From the NCBI GenBank assembly GCA_022539475.1, contig VCMS01000025.1, positions 467,275 through 531,274 of the forward strand: a DNA stretch of 64,000 nt, read 5' to 3'. Below, piece after piece: positions 1 through 10,600 of this stretch (positions are counted from its first letter, which is position 1; every line of letters starts with the position of its first letter). Made by a program: the position numbers and the translations under genes. The notes below the pieces were generated by a model that was not told the origin of the DNA, did no database searches, and saw only the letters and a program-made list of their open reading frames with translations. The DNA is from Gracilaria domingensis (taxonomy: Eukaryota > Rhodophyta > Florideophyceae > Gracilariales > Gracilariaceae).

Positions 1-1737
1 AACGCGCACACATTTGCCCTCCCGCACATCCCATAAACGCGCCGTGCGGTCGCTTGACCCCGTCGCCACATAGTTACAGTTAGGATGCCATCGCACGCAG
101 TCTACATCGGCTAGATGACCCGCGAAAATCCGCAACGGCACAAGGCAGTCCGTGCTCCACACACGTGCTGTGCGGTCGTGCCCACCACTGACAAAGTAAT
201 GGTCAAGGGGAGAAAAAGCCGCACTCCATACAGGATAGTTATGACCCTTGTAGCAAAAGATGTCAGTTCGGTAATCTGCAGACCACAACCGTAGACTACC
301 GTCTTCGGATCCACTCAAAACGAAACGTCCACATTTTGTCCAGTCTACGGTGTATACAGGTCCGGAATGTCCGATAAGCCGATTCGTTCCATGCCCACCT
401 CCCCCACTTTCCACGTTCTTTGCATCCCAAATCCGCAAAGATGAATCACCAAACCCGGCCACAACCAAAGACCCATCTTCAGAAGAAGCCGAACAATTAA
501 GACCGTCCTCATGTGTGTTAGTAAATGTGTAGCACAAGATTGCAAGTTCATCGCAACTGCTTTGCGTCGTTACTACATCGTACAGCTTCGCTCGGTTCTT
601 CCGGTCCAAAGACGTTTCGATACCCTTTGCACCCAAACGGTACTTCTTCAGCGGAACTCTTGACTTGGTGAGAGTTCCATCCTCACGAACCGCCGGTTCC
701 TCCTCTTCTTCAGCAACATCTTTCTTGGGAGTGTCCACCTTTGCTTTTGCGTCGTTCGACTGCTTAGCTTTGTCTCCAGTCGGCTTTTGCTTGTTCTTCT
801 GGTTCTTCACGGCAGCATCGTCTTCGTCCGGTATCAGGTAGTGTTCTGGGCGAAGTCGACCCCACAACACGTCAGTACGCAACAAAGCATTTCGATCTTT
901 AGAAGGCACGAAGCCTGACTCTACAGCTCGGTCTTCCCTTGCCTTAACAATGAGCCCGCCAGTGCGCGAAGCTTCAATTCCTTCGTCAATTCGCACAGCA
1001 AGGCGCATGTTCAGTATTCGTACCAAGACTACTCGTCTGGGGTCATCGCTGAGAAACGCCATGAGCAGTTCGAAAGCATATTGAGAAAGATGCACTTCAT
1101 ATCGGTTCTTTAGAAACAGATTAGAGACTTCGTTTTCCTCCAGATGTTGTGGTGTTGCAATTCCAGATAACGAATTGAGTTCCCGTCGCTGCGAAGCGGT
1201 TCCTTCACGAAACTCGGCGGAACAGCGCGACAAAAACGCCCTGGCTTCTGCTGTTGCTTTCAATTTAATCATCTGCATAAAACAATGAACAAGCAGAGGA
1301 TAGAGCAAGGCATGAAACTCAGCTTTGTATATGTCGAGACTTCCGTCCACCCAGTCACGAAGCTCACAGTAGCTGTCCTCGAAGCGCCTGGTGTCTTGAG
1401 CGGCCACAAGCTCGGGGCGCTGAAGCATCATAAGGGTGTTGCGGTGTTCGTCATCGACCTCTGCGTCGTCGATGGCGGGGTCGCTCACGAGTTTTTTCGG
1501 AGAGCCCTCTGGCATTACGTACCCACGTTTCCGAAGATAATCCGACGCAACTTCGGCAGCATTGGCTTGTACAACATCTTCGTCGTCGCCGTCATCTATT
1601 GTGATCACGGGCGGTCCCGCGTGAGGCACAGCTTGCACCAGGGGACGAGCGACTTGGGGAAGGTGGTGGTCAACAGAAACCATGGCAGGGTTCGCTGGAA
1701 CTGGTCTCCTGTGCTGGGAGTTTTGCGAGGGATTCAT
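1..1737 (-). CDS. TAF5: TFIID subunit TAF5 (WD40 protein), 3' end cut by window edge
   Basis: TAF5 is a core scaffold subunit of the general transcription factor TFIID in the nucleus. Reading the minus strand from the ATG at 1737 gives 579 codons with no stop up to the window edge, so the C-terminal part is missing. Seen in order: a Pro/Gln-rich N-terminus; a LisH-like stretch around residues 50-60 (SDYLRKRGY); an alpha-helical NTD2-type domain around 110-230 (with DWVDGSLDIYKAEF and LLYPLLVHCF); an acidic/Lys-rich linker around 300-345; then WD40 repeats (SLRIWDAKN, GHSGPVYTVDW, GSEDGSLRLW, GHNYPVWSAAF, GGHDRTARVW, GSSDRTARLWD). The order NTD2 then WD40 is diagnostic for TAF5. It is divergent from COG6, which starts 558 bp away. 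A SAGA-type TAF5L paralogue is the only real alternative. Confidence 0.9.
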   Translation of the reverse strand, partial: MNPSQNSQHRRPVPANPAMVSVDHHLPQVARPLVQAVPHAGPPVITIDDGDDEDVVQANAAEVASDYLRKRGYVMPEGSPKKLVSDPAIDDAEVDDEHRNTLMMLQRPELVAAQDTRRFEDSYCELRDWVDGSLDIYKAEFHALLYPLLVHCFMQMIKLKATAEARAFLSRCSAEFREGTASQRRELNSLSGIATPQHLEENEVSNLFLKNRYEVHLSQYAFELLMAFLSDDPRRVVLVRILNMRLAVRIDEGIEASRTGGLIVKAREDRAVESGFVPSKDRNALLRTDVLWGRLRPEHYLIPDEDDAAVKNQKNKQKPTGDKAKQSNDAKAKVDTPKKDVAEEEEEPAVREDGTLTKSRVPLKKYRLGAKGIETSLDRKNRAKLYDVVTTQSSCDELAILCYTFTNTHEDGLNCSASSEDGSLVVAGFGDSSLRIWDAKNVESGGGGHGTNRLIGHSGPVYTVDWTKCGRFVLSGSEDGSLRLWSADYRTDIFCYKGHNYPVWSAAFSPLDHYFVSGGHDRTARVWSTDCLVPLRIFAGHLADVDCVRWHPNCNYVATGSSDRTARLWDVREGKCVRV

Positions 1738-2294
1738 TGCGAAAGAGCGCGTGTTTGGCGGAAAGATACAACCCGCTGGGGGACACAGCACACAGCGAGC
1801 AGCCAAAGCTGAGTTCTGACGTATCCTCGCAGCTTTCCCGTGCGCCAGGTCAGGAACGCTGAAGGCGCGCCAGGACGACTGTGCGCCCAGTGCGCAGGCA
1901 CGAACGGACGATGCGCTTGTTCGACGCTGGCGGGTGCAGGCGCGAAAACTGGGGGCGTTGATCCTCTGACGTCGACCTTGCGGCGGGCGCGTGGACGCGC
2001 GCCTTCAAATTAAATGCCTCCCGACCTCTACCCTTTATACACGAATTGGAAAAGGCGCATCTTTGTCGCTCCTCGTGCACGACCATCCTTACACCCCATC
2101 CCCCTCTCTTCCACAGTGTGGAATCTACACACGAAGAAGACTCGCTTCCAGGCGATCTTTGCTACCGCAGGTCCCGTCGCTACCCGGGTATTCAGCCCGC
2201 GTTGTCCTCCGTACCAGTTCCACATCGCAGTGAAGATCTTATCCTCGTTCCAGCCCTGTTATGAACTGAAGAAGCTACACACTGTTCGTTCAAC
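1738..2294. promoter_or_regulatory. shared 5' region between divergent TAF5 and COG6
   Basis: This 557-bp interval separates the start codons of two head-to-head genes and must hold both promoters. A TATA-like CTTTATACA lies near 2034-2042 on the plus strand, about 255 bp before the COG6 ATG. No coding potential is convincing here; the short ORFs on both strands overlap each other and look random. Promoter assignment is inferred from gene orientation. Confidence 0.45.
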
Positions 2295-4295
2295 ATGACC
2301 ATAACCACTGAAGGCCCCGAGCACCAGCCTCCATCATCATGGGCGGTTGTCAAGATGCGCTCCCTTCTCGATGCTCCTATCCCAGCAGAATCCCCGGCTC
2401 TTTTGGCAGCAATCCGCGAAATTCAATCCTTCTACACCACTAATTCGCCAGCTACCCGTCGTGATCTGGCTCCCATGCTCGCGCGCCGTGCAGTTGAGAG
2501 CAGCAAAGAGGTTTTAGATGCGTTTTCCGATGCCCACAAGCAGCTTCAGACTGTACAGAGCCATATGACTGAAATGCAGAAGGATGTCGAAGCTCTCACC
2601 AAGCGTTTATCTGGTGCACGCAGCGATGCCAGTACCGTTGTGTCGCAGACCTCACAACTGCGAGCAAAATTGTCGGACGCCCAGTATCGCGCCGCTGTGT
2701 CAACTTCGTTTCTTAATCGCTTTGTTTTGCAAGGTGGCCATGCTGCGGCATTGCAATCTGACCAAGTAGATGCCACGTTTCTCGAAGCGCTCCACAAACT
2801 TGAACGAATCGATCACGATTCTAGATTTTTGCTTCGCTCGCGCAATCAGAGGGCTGGCTTGGAAGCGTTAGAGTTTGCGGCCACAAAGAAAGAAGAAGCG
2901 TACGAGAAGGTATTTCGCTTTGTACAAGCACAATGTGGTACTCTAGACGTGGATGCAGAGGAGAATGAACAAGAAGCCGCCCTTCTGAGGGAGGCGATTC
3001 GAGCCCTTCGCGCACGTCCAATGCTGCTCCGATACTGCGCGGAGGAGGTTGGTTCAGCTCGTCGAGCGTCTCTAGTGACGCGTTTTGTTAACGCACTTAC
3101 AAAGGGTGGACCCGGTGGCATGCCAAGGCCAATTGAAATGCATGCACATGACGCTATGCGATATACAAATGATATGCTCGCTTGGATGCATCAAGCTCTG
3201 GCCTCTGAAAAGGAACTAACGAATCGATTATTCACTTTGGATGCAAATGCTGGGGACGATGCCAATCGAGCTCACAACGAGGAACTGGCTCTCAAAGTGC
3301 TCAACACTGTATTTGACGCTCTTTGCAGACCTTTTCGCATTCGTTTTGAGCAAGCGTTGGAGCAAACATTGCCTGTGGTTGTTTTATATCGTCTTGCGAG
3401 CCTCCTGGAGTTTTATGCTACCACCATGTCGCATCTTTTAGGCAAAGATGCCGCACTTCCGGAGATGCTAATGGAGTGTCATTCTATAGCCATGTACGGA
3501 TTCTTTTCAGCATGGAAATCGAAAATGGAATCGTTCCGACTATCCGGAGTTGGGCCTTCTGAAGATCTCACGCCTCCAGCTGCAGTGAACCAGTCAATGA
3601 CCCGTCTAGACGAAATCATGGCTACCTTAGATGCCAGTCTGGTGCCTGAAAATGCACGTCAAGATCAGATTGTTGCTGTTCTTGAGGTCATTCTGAACCC
3701 ACTACAGTCTTTGTGCGATAGCATGGCCTCCCGAAAGCTTTCAGCTGTGGAACGTCAGGTGTTCTTGGCCAATTGTATCGATTCAATGCGAATGCCCCTT
3801 ATGTCATACTCGTTTGCCTCCAGTAGAGTCGAACAGCTTACATCTCTCGCTGATCAGCACATTGATAACTACATTCAGTTGAGCACGGTAATCGTTCTCC
3901 GGCGATGTGGACTCGCAGAGAGAGCTAGGCTTTTGGCTGAAGCAAAAGAAGCCTTGCCAACTTCAAATCGGAAGCCTCTGTCAAGAATACCAGGTATGGA
4001 TGTGGAAGCACTCTCAATATCCGTGAAGAATTTTTATGCTCTTCTCTTCGGCGGCAGCACTTTTGGGTCATCGGAAGTTCTTCAGCCACCGAATGTAGCA
4101 AAAATTACAAACGTTCGGTGGAGGAACAGAGCCCGGGCTGCCGTGGCGGTGAGCCTAGCTACCACACACTCAGAAATTTACAAAGCCCTCCAAGATCCTA
4201 CTAATGAATACGGTAGCGATGCAATTGCTGCCGTAGGAATGCGTGACCCCGAGAAAGTCAAACTAATATTAACAAATGGTGCCGTAGATTCATAA
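2295..4295 (+). CDS. COG6: conserved oligomeric Golgi complex subunit 6
   Basis: COG6 is part of lobe B of the COG tethering complex, which guides retrograde vesicles within the Golgi. The 666-residue single-exon product matches the usual COG6 length (about 650-700). Residues 75-130 form a helical, coiled-coil-like region (DAHKQLQTVQSHMTEMQKDV), as expected for the N-terminal part of CATCHR-type COG subunits. The segment around residue 290 (YTNDMLAWMHQALASEKEL) is the clearest family signature. The rest is all-helical. The ATG at 2295 is the first in a long open frame and gives a sensible N-terminus. It is transcribed away from TAF5. Confidence is high for the family; orthology to COG6 rather than another COG subunit rests on the DMLAW motif and overall layout. 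Confidence 0.85.
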   Translation: MTITTEGPEHQPPSSWAVVKMRSLLDAPIPAESPALLAAIREIQSFYTTNSPATRRDLAPMLARRAVESSKEVLDAFSDAHKQLQTVQSHMTEMQKDVEALTKRLSGARSDASTVVSQTSQLRAKLSDAQYRAAVSTSFLNRFVLQGGHAAALQSDQVDATFLEALHKLERIDHDSRFLLRSRNQRAGLEALEFAATKKEEAYEKVFRFVQAQCGTLDVDAEENEQEAALLREAIRALRARPMLLRYCAEEVGSARRASLVTRFVNALTKGGPGGMPRPIEMHAHDAMRYTNDMLAWMHQALASEKELTNRLFTLDANAGDDANRAHNEELALKVLNTVFDALCRPFRIRFEQALEQTLPVVVLYRLASLLEFYATTMSHLLGKDAALPEMLMECHSIAMYGFFSAWKSKMESFRLSGVGPSEDLTPPAAVNQSMTRLDEIMATLDASLVPENARQDQIVAVLEVILNPLQSLCDSMASRKLSAVERQVFLANCIDSMRMPLMSYSFASSRVEQLTSLADQHIDNYIQLSTVIVLRRCGLAERARLLAEAKEALPTSNRKPLSRIPGMDVEALSISVKNFYALLFGGSTFGSSEVLQPPNVAKITNVRWRNRARAAVAVSLATTHSEIYKALQDPTNEYGSDAIAAVGMRDPEKVKLILTNGAVDS

Positions 4296-5945
4296 TAGGC
4301 GTTCTCAGGCTTCCTAGTAAGTTTCGACGTGCTTCTTTGGCTCTTTCACTTTGGAAGTACGCAGTAATTGAACTGCTGTACCTGATAGCAGAGAAACGCT
4401 CTGGTACAAACTGATACTGAAGATTGCCTAATGTCCTTGAAGATGTACACACGAAGCAAGACTTGCACTCTGAGTCTCCTAGTGGAGACGGTTAAAGTAT
4501 GAGAATTACCGCCACCTTTTGCAAAGTAATTGGGCACAAATGGTAAAAGAATGGACAAGAGCCAAGAGTGGCGAGACCAATACTGTCGCTCGTAGATAAA
4601 ATCCTCTACCACTGCTAGAATGCGGATCATCATCCTCGAGGGAACCTCTACGTCATGAGTTGCATCAAGAGCTATTCGATTTTCGGAGGGCAAGTCTACC
4701 TCCTAGCAGAGAAGATGGTTGATACAGACGAAGAGAATATTTTGCTGCGGCTGCTGTGCAGAACAATGGAGCCATCACAACTCTCCACTAGCACAAGTGT
4801 GCCGATATGGATTTCTGATTCGAGGCGCAACTTTACGAATGGGAGAGACCTGCGAGTATGAGCAAAACAGCCATTGTTTTTGCAAGAACTTTCTCATACG
4901 AATGATTCATCTCTACGGTAATGATGTCGAAGACTGCACTTTTAGTGTTTTTGCAAGGTTAGCCTTCTTCTTCTTTTGACGTTGACGTTGGCTGTCACAA
5001 TGCCACATTTCCGGTGACCTAGCTGATAAACGTTATTGTGTCACAAATCAAGATGTAAACACAAAGGCCGATTTGTATGTGATCTCCACGCGAAAAGTGC
5101 ACTTGTGACATACACATCGGTGCGGACCGTTTTGTTGCTCATAAGCGGAACGCTGTGGAGGTCAAACGGTAGCTTTCATAGTTGTTGTGAACAACAGCCA
5201 CAATGAAGCGAATCTGCGGCCAAATAAGATGTGTTCAGCCAGCCCCTTTCGTATAAGCGGTAATGATTGATCTTTATAAATGCCCAACTGATGTCGCACA
5301 TGCCCGCAGAATGAGACATGGAGCCGTTGATGACGCACGAGTGTTTATATTCTTATTCAAATGAGGCCCACTCCGATAGGTTATATCGAGTACTGTCACT
5401 TTTTTCGGAGCCAAAGTCGAGCAACTTTGGTTGGCTTCCGACGAGACTTACACGTTCTGTGCTCGAGCTTCCTCTATGAGAAATAAAGAACTGGATGCCC
5501 CAGTGTGTTTTGTTCAAGGTTTCCTTCGTTACGTGACGTGGCGAAGTGAACGGCATTGGGTGAAGGGCTTTTTCTTTGTGACAGACGTGACCTCTGAGAG
5601 CCTTCAAATGCGTATCCTGAGCTCTAAATCGCCTTTGTTCATTACGAAGAGTGGCAAAACGCTTCCGAGCACCTCTCCTGCCCTCATTTCGCGGGCCTTT
5701 TCGGCGTTACATTACAAACATATCAGAGTTATGTGCCTCCGAAGCCCCGAACTTCTTGTCTTGTCCCAAATTAGACTCTATGTTGGACGTCCTTCATCGA
5801 TCGTTTACTTCTATACCTTTCACTCGTTGACGGACTGAGAAAGGAGCACTGTACTGTCTGTGAAGTGCTTCGGAATATATCATTCCATCGGAGGTACGTT
5901 CAAGGGACGACAGGAGACTGTGTGAGACGACCCCTGATACCATCA
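4296..5945. other. gene-poor interval after COG6
   Basis: About 1.65 kb without a supportable gene. The longest open frames (a 115-codon one on the minus strand near 4.35-4.69 kb and a 135-codon one on the plus strand near 5.43-5.84 kb) show no recognisable motif. The first 100-200 bp should hold the COG6 3' UTR, and the last few hundred bp the promoter of the spliced gene at 5946. Confidence 0.5.
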
Positions 5946-7489
5946 ATGGCGCCCTTTCGTTTTAGGAGGCGAAACAAGTCCAGCGTATCAGCAGATTCTT
6001 CGGCTCCTCCATCTCTTTCTAACGCTTCAACACAGTCTGCGGCATATGAGCCTTACTTCGGCGAGCAGCAGAAGTCTTCGAAAACAGGGAAGAGGTCGGC
6101 GAAAACAAAAGAGTCTCTGTCTCTGCGAGAGAACGGGGAGCAACTACTTATGTCCTTCATTAGGAACCGGCTCGGACATCAGGCAGAAAGTTTGGTAATT
6201 CGCTTGATGAACAAAAATCCAATCAAGGACGGCTCAGTATTCTCCTATGTAGTCAATCAGTCAACAGAAGGTAAGCCCATGTTTTCTTGGAGTAGCATGC
6301 CAGAAGAGTTTCATTTCAACGCTGGGTCCCCAACTTTTGCCATGAACACTGAAATTTGCTAACATTATCCATTAACGGCCTTGCACTTATCCGCAGAATC
6401 TGACTTACAAATCATATGCCGTGATCTCCTAAGTGGGAGGCTTTATCGCTCTGGAGCCAAATATGTTGCACCGGTATGGGCAAACCTGCTCTTCGGAGAC
6501 AAGTTTTCAATTTCTTCCAATCACAAACAGGTACATGAGCTGACATATGTTAGAACGTCTTGTACGTGCCTCGTGTGTTTGGTAAATGCTGAACCTGAAG
6601 CAATCGAAGGGAACAAGAATGATCCGTCCGAGGATGACACAAAATCCTTCTCCTCCACGACCAGTTCTTATGTCCCAGAAAACTCTGCCATGGCCAACTT
6701 CGTGCGCCCATACCCAGTTCCATCTGTGAAGCAATTGAAGAAGATTGGCGGGTTAACTTCATGGAGAGAGTTGGAGATCGGTACTATTATTCGTCTAAAC
6801 TCTCGGTCTGCAGCAAAGTTGAAGTTCACAGAGGATATGAGACAGCTCTTTTCTCATCTCAGCTACAATGGTCCGATATCCCACGAAGCAGTGTATCGCA
6901 AAGTAACGACAATCGGGGTTAACTACTACCTTTACAACAAGGGAAAGAAGGAGCGCAAGGTATACCTTCAAGGTGATATGGTTCAGATTCCATTAGAAAT
7001 GGGTATTGTGAAGTTGGGCACAAGTCCTCTCTATCTCGGGGAAGTTGGTGCATATTACATTCTCTATAAGAGACAGGTTATGAAAGTTTACGTCGGAGAA
7101 CTTGTCCTCGAAGGAAATTCATTTGGATCGTAAGTGTCATTCGTATTTCATCTAATCTGAACTGTTTAGGTTCGTGTACTAACCTGAAGGACTCTTTTTT
7201 TGGTGCCTAGATTCATCCCGACTGGGATCAAGTACTACATTGGAATCGGCGAAGATGGTAAGTTCAACCAATAGACTTTTGGTCATCGACCTGAGGCAAT
7301 TCAGTCTTTTCCATCACGTTTTCTCTCAAGAAACAGTTCCCCTTCTAACCAGTATTTCCGTATCCTTGCCCAGGTGGTTGCTGCCCTATCTATAGTGATA
7401 AAACGTTGGGCAAACCAAGGAGACTTGGTGTGAATGAACTTTTGCTCCACCATCACATGGTCGATGACTTGAAAATTCGCATTAAGTGA
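5946..7489 (+). CDS. spliced gene of unknown function (4 exons, about 406 aa)
   Basis: I do not recognise this protein. Coding exons are 5946-6270, 6397-7129, 7211-7257 and 7374-7489. Each intron starts GTAAG (6271, 7130, 7258) and ends AG (6396, 7210, 7373), and the joined exons keep one frame of 407 codons including the TGA at 7487. The N-terminus is basic (MAPFRFRRRNK) followed by a Ser-rich stretch. The middle has two Cys pairs (TSCTCLVCL) and a Ser/Thr/Glu-rich linker. The C-terminal half is rich in beta-type, Tyr-rich sequence (VNYYLYNKGKKERKVYL, GVGAYYILYKRQ-like) and suggests a folded beta domain. A weaker possible donor overlaps the last codons (AAGTGAGA), so the 3' end may extend. 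It is the only clearly intron-containing gene here, unlike its single-exon neighbours. Confidence 0.7.
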
Positions 7490-7787
7490 GACATTGCTCG
7501 TGGTTACGTTATTCGATGCTCGTCTTTACTGGCATACGTCTGTATAAATTACACGAACTGAATACTCGCCGTGCTTGTTTGATTATGAAGCAGAGTCTGC
7601 TGCTGTCGTTGTCAAAGCTAAACAAAATACTTAGAAGCAAGGGCAAGGTAACAGTGCGACTATTTGAACTCATTTTGAGGTTTAAGATGCCCTACCGAGC
7701 AGCCTAGCAGCGTTTGCAGGCACTCAGCCGTTTTTACTGTTGCTCCAGGATTTGAAAGACTGTTGATCGTGTGATCGTTTAGCTCTA

Positions 7788-8117
7788 ATGCTTAAGCTTT
7801 TTATGACTAAGCTTGGAACCGTCATAAAGGTACCAAAGGCCTGGCGCGATTCTCTCTCTCCCGCTGTTTATGAGTGCGGCATACTACAGAACGCTTTTGT
7901 TGAAAGAAACGTTCTCTCACTGGGGATGCCAAAACCTTTTCCTCATGACTCTGATCGTTTAAGACTAATCTTTTCCAATGATTTGCTTGGAAATCCTGAG
8001 TTTCACAAAACTTTCGCACGGCCGGGCATCATGATGTCGCCAGATAGGTATACTATGTCAGTTCGCCTTCAGGATGAAATCCGAAGAATACCTGTTCCCA
8101 AACATGGTTCGACATAA
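7788..8117 (+). CDS. uncertain small ORF (109 aa), possibly a late exon
   Basis: A 110-codon open frame from an ATG at 7788. The sequence (for example VPKAWRDSLSPAVYECG and MSPDRYTMSVRLQDE) looks more protein-like than most chance frames nearby, but no family is recognised. It lies 300 bp after the spliced gene and could be a separate small gene, a further exon of that gene, or a remnant. It is followed directly by an A-rich stretch. Only transcript data would settle it. Confidence 0.25.
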   Translation: MLKLFMTKLGTVIKVPKAWRDSLSPAVYECGILQNAFVERNVLSLGMPKPFPHDSDRLRLIFSNDLLGNPEFHKTFARPGIMMSPDRYTMSVRLQDEIRRIPVPKHGST

Positions 8118-8173
8118 AACATTAAAAAGAAAAAGATGTTGATGTACAAGATGATACAGATGATTGACACGGT

Positions 8174-8811
8174 TCACAATACGGTGATGTTCGTAGTTGA
8201 GTTGACGATGCTCAAACACACCTCTACCTCCGACAGAAACTTGTCATGATTCTCCTCGAGCGTTTCGGCCAGTTTCGAGCAACTGAGTGGATCAATAAGA
8301 GTAGCCATACTGCCTTCCTTGCAAGGGCGTGCCTTTCTCTCAAAATCTTCTTTCGAAAGTGCTTCTCACGGTTACCATACGAAGTCTCGAGAAGTTTGGC
8401 GATCCGCTGATCGACGAGATGATTGTGGCGATCGACGTCTCGCTCACCCTCTGCCAAAGCCGCGCACACTTGCTTCAGAATTTCTTTTTCCGTACTAGCC
8501 AGATTCTTCTTCTCAATGGCTTCGGTAATTGTCATGGTTTCTCCTGCAACCTCGACGGTAGTGGTGGCATTTGTCACCACAAGAGCGGTTTTGATCTTCC
8601 GCCGCCTGCTCATAAGATCTTTCAGCGATTGCCATGATGCGCGCTGATCCTTCTCACACTCAGCCTGCGACTTGATGAAGGCTGGTAGCACATCCCCCTT
8701 CTTGACTGCGATGAACTTAAGGGTGTCAATCTTCTTTTCGATGCGCTTGGTGAGCAACTAGAGCTCCACCAACGCCTTGGTGAGCGTCATGGTCTCTGCG
8801 ACTGCCGACAT
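8174..8811 (-). pseudogene. decayed phage/virus-like gene with one stop and one frameshift
   Basis: Reading the minus strand from the ATG at 8811, an alpha-helical, Lys/Glu-rich protein is interrupted by a TAG about 18 codons in (near 8760). It then stays open for 177 codons, but its meaningful sequence leaves that frame after GNREKH (near 8355). The matching C-terminal part continues in another frame (LIDPL, then FLSEVEVCLSIVN) to a TGA at 8174-8176. Motifs such as LTKALVEL, RRKIKTALVVTNATT and MTITEAIEKK resemble an uncharacterised protein family that I associate, from memory, with tailed phages and environmental viral sequences. One nonsense and one frameshift in an otherwise coherent protein argue for a fossil gene rather than noise. 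No other viral gene is visible next to it. Function unknown. Confidence 0.55.
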
Positions 8812-9955
8812 TGCGAAGCGGAGGTTAGTCGGCAACAAAAAGGTGCTGCGAGTGTGTGTGAAATCGTACAGGTTGGTCGGTAGAGAAGTGAGAGGGCGTT
8901 ACAGGCGATTGTCAGTCGCTTAAACCAGCTTCAGGCGTGTGAGGTTCCAGGTCATCCGTCAAGGAAATTGGCAAACGGAGTGGTCCCCACCCGTTGCAGC
9001 TGCAGAAGTTTTGTGATGGACGATGGTGATGCGATGACGTGGAGGTTGCTGCGACGATTCGCTAGCTGGAAGGCTGCAGGCGGTGATCGCGTTTTCTGTT
9101 CAATTTGCAGAGCTGGTGCAGTGCTAGAGCACTGTCGGTAGAAATAGATGCATGAGCGTAACAGCAAAGATCGATAGTTGCGCTCGTTCACGATGACAAT
9201 CGTTTCCTCCAAATCGGCCGCAAGTACTAAGACTAGTTGTAAGCGTAATTCGCCAATCGTTGTCGGCGGTCGTGAGCGCCACGAACAGATTGTAAAGCGT
9301 AGAGCACGAATCGGGCGAGAGCGCCACGAACGCGTTCAGTTAGTTCTTTGCACTCTGAAGAGAATGTACGTCGTACACCTGCGGCAGAGTCTGCAGTACT
9401 GTACTCTACGTGTTAGAAAGAATAGGCTCGATCGTGAGCAACTGCGCTTGCAAACGGGTATATAGACTGACACAGAGAAACTCCGCTGCGAGTCAAGAGG
9501 TGAGGCGAAAAGGCACAACAGTTGCTATAAACCTTCCAAATGCAAAGGGCGAGTAAACCATTGAAGAGCAGGAGGCGTTACCTAGCTAGCCTTGTGCTGG
9601 CCCTGTTTTGCCTAACTCCACGTACTCCTTTCTGTTCCACGCACTACTCACGCCACGCCTTTGTACCGACGCCTCTCGCAGTGGCAGCGAGTCGCTCGCA
9701 GGACCACCAAACTCAGCCAGCTCTCAGAAAAAAGACTTGCTTTTTCGCACCAACCCCTTATACATGTCAAACCCGCACGGAATCAGGCACAATACATCCA
9801 TAGTTAGCTTCACGTCATGCCGCATACGTCTACATATCGTTTGCGGGCGCTATGACTCTGCGACACCGCAGGTGGTGCCGTTTTCGATAAGGATGCCCTT
9901 CTGCCATCGGCTTCAAAACAGACTCATTAACGTAGCCGTGAGAGACCACTACAAA
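8812..9955. other. gene-poor interval before the fold-back element
   Basis: No gene can be supported. A short imperfect direct repeat is visible (GAGCGCCACGAAC near 9270 and again near 9320). Open frames of 60-95 codons overlap on both strands without motifs. Confidence 0.45.
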
Positions 9956-10234
9956 CATCTGATCATCAGATTCTGATGCACGTGGACCGCTGCACTTTTA
10001 GTCACTACAATATATCTTGCCCAATGTATCTTACCCTTGGTAGTGACTACAAGTGCAGCGGTAGTCACTACAATGTATCTTGCCCAATGTATCTTCCCCT
10101 TGGTAGTGACTACAAGTGCAGCGGTAGTCACTACAACGTATCTTACCCTTGGTACTACCAAGTTGGTAGTGACTACCCTTGTACAAGGGTACAAGTGCAG
10201 CGGTCCACATGCATCAGAATCTGATGATCAGATG
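9956..10234. mobile_element. 279-bp fold-back (MITE-like) element with 42-bp terminal inverted repeats
   Basis: The first 42 bases (9956-9997) and the reverse complement of the last 42 (10193-10234) differ at a single position. The outermost part is itself nearly palindromic (ATCTGATCATCAGAT). Inside are two and a half copies of a 63-bp unit starting at 9999, 10062 and 10125. At unit junctions, GTAGTGACTA and TAGTCACTAC can pair around a 12-nt loop, so the whole element can fold back at several levels. It has no coding capacity. I could not see a clear target-site duplication. It resembles a non-autonomous DNA element or a solo fold-back element; the autonomous partner is not in this window. 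Confidence 0.75.
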
Positions 10235-10600
10235 TCTCTCTGTGTCTGGCGTGTGCTACGGCGGCCGGATACAGACTCAGAGGACAACGTGTATAACGTG
10301 GAACGAGGAAGGCTTCCGCTCGTTCGAAAAATCCTGAGAAAAAATCGTCTGCGCCCAAATCTGACGTCGATCAACCGAGCACGGCGCCGAAAGCGGGCGT
10401 TGACCACGGTCGATCTCTGCGCCTCGAGCTCACCCAACCACCAACAATAATGGCCAATACCCTACCACCGCTCATAGCCCCCTAATTCATAGATACAGCC
10501 CCCGAACGGCCTAGGTCTCATTCGTTCGGTCTCCCCCGTCTTCGCCAAGCTCGCGCCCCCCTACCACCTTCCCCGTCCCGCGCGCCCCACGTACATCGCC

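Noticed and set aside
1285-1812. 175-codon plus-strand frame
   Set aside because: Antisense shadow of TAF5.
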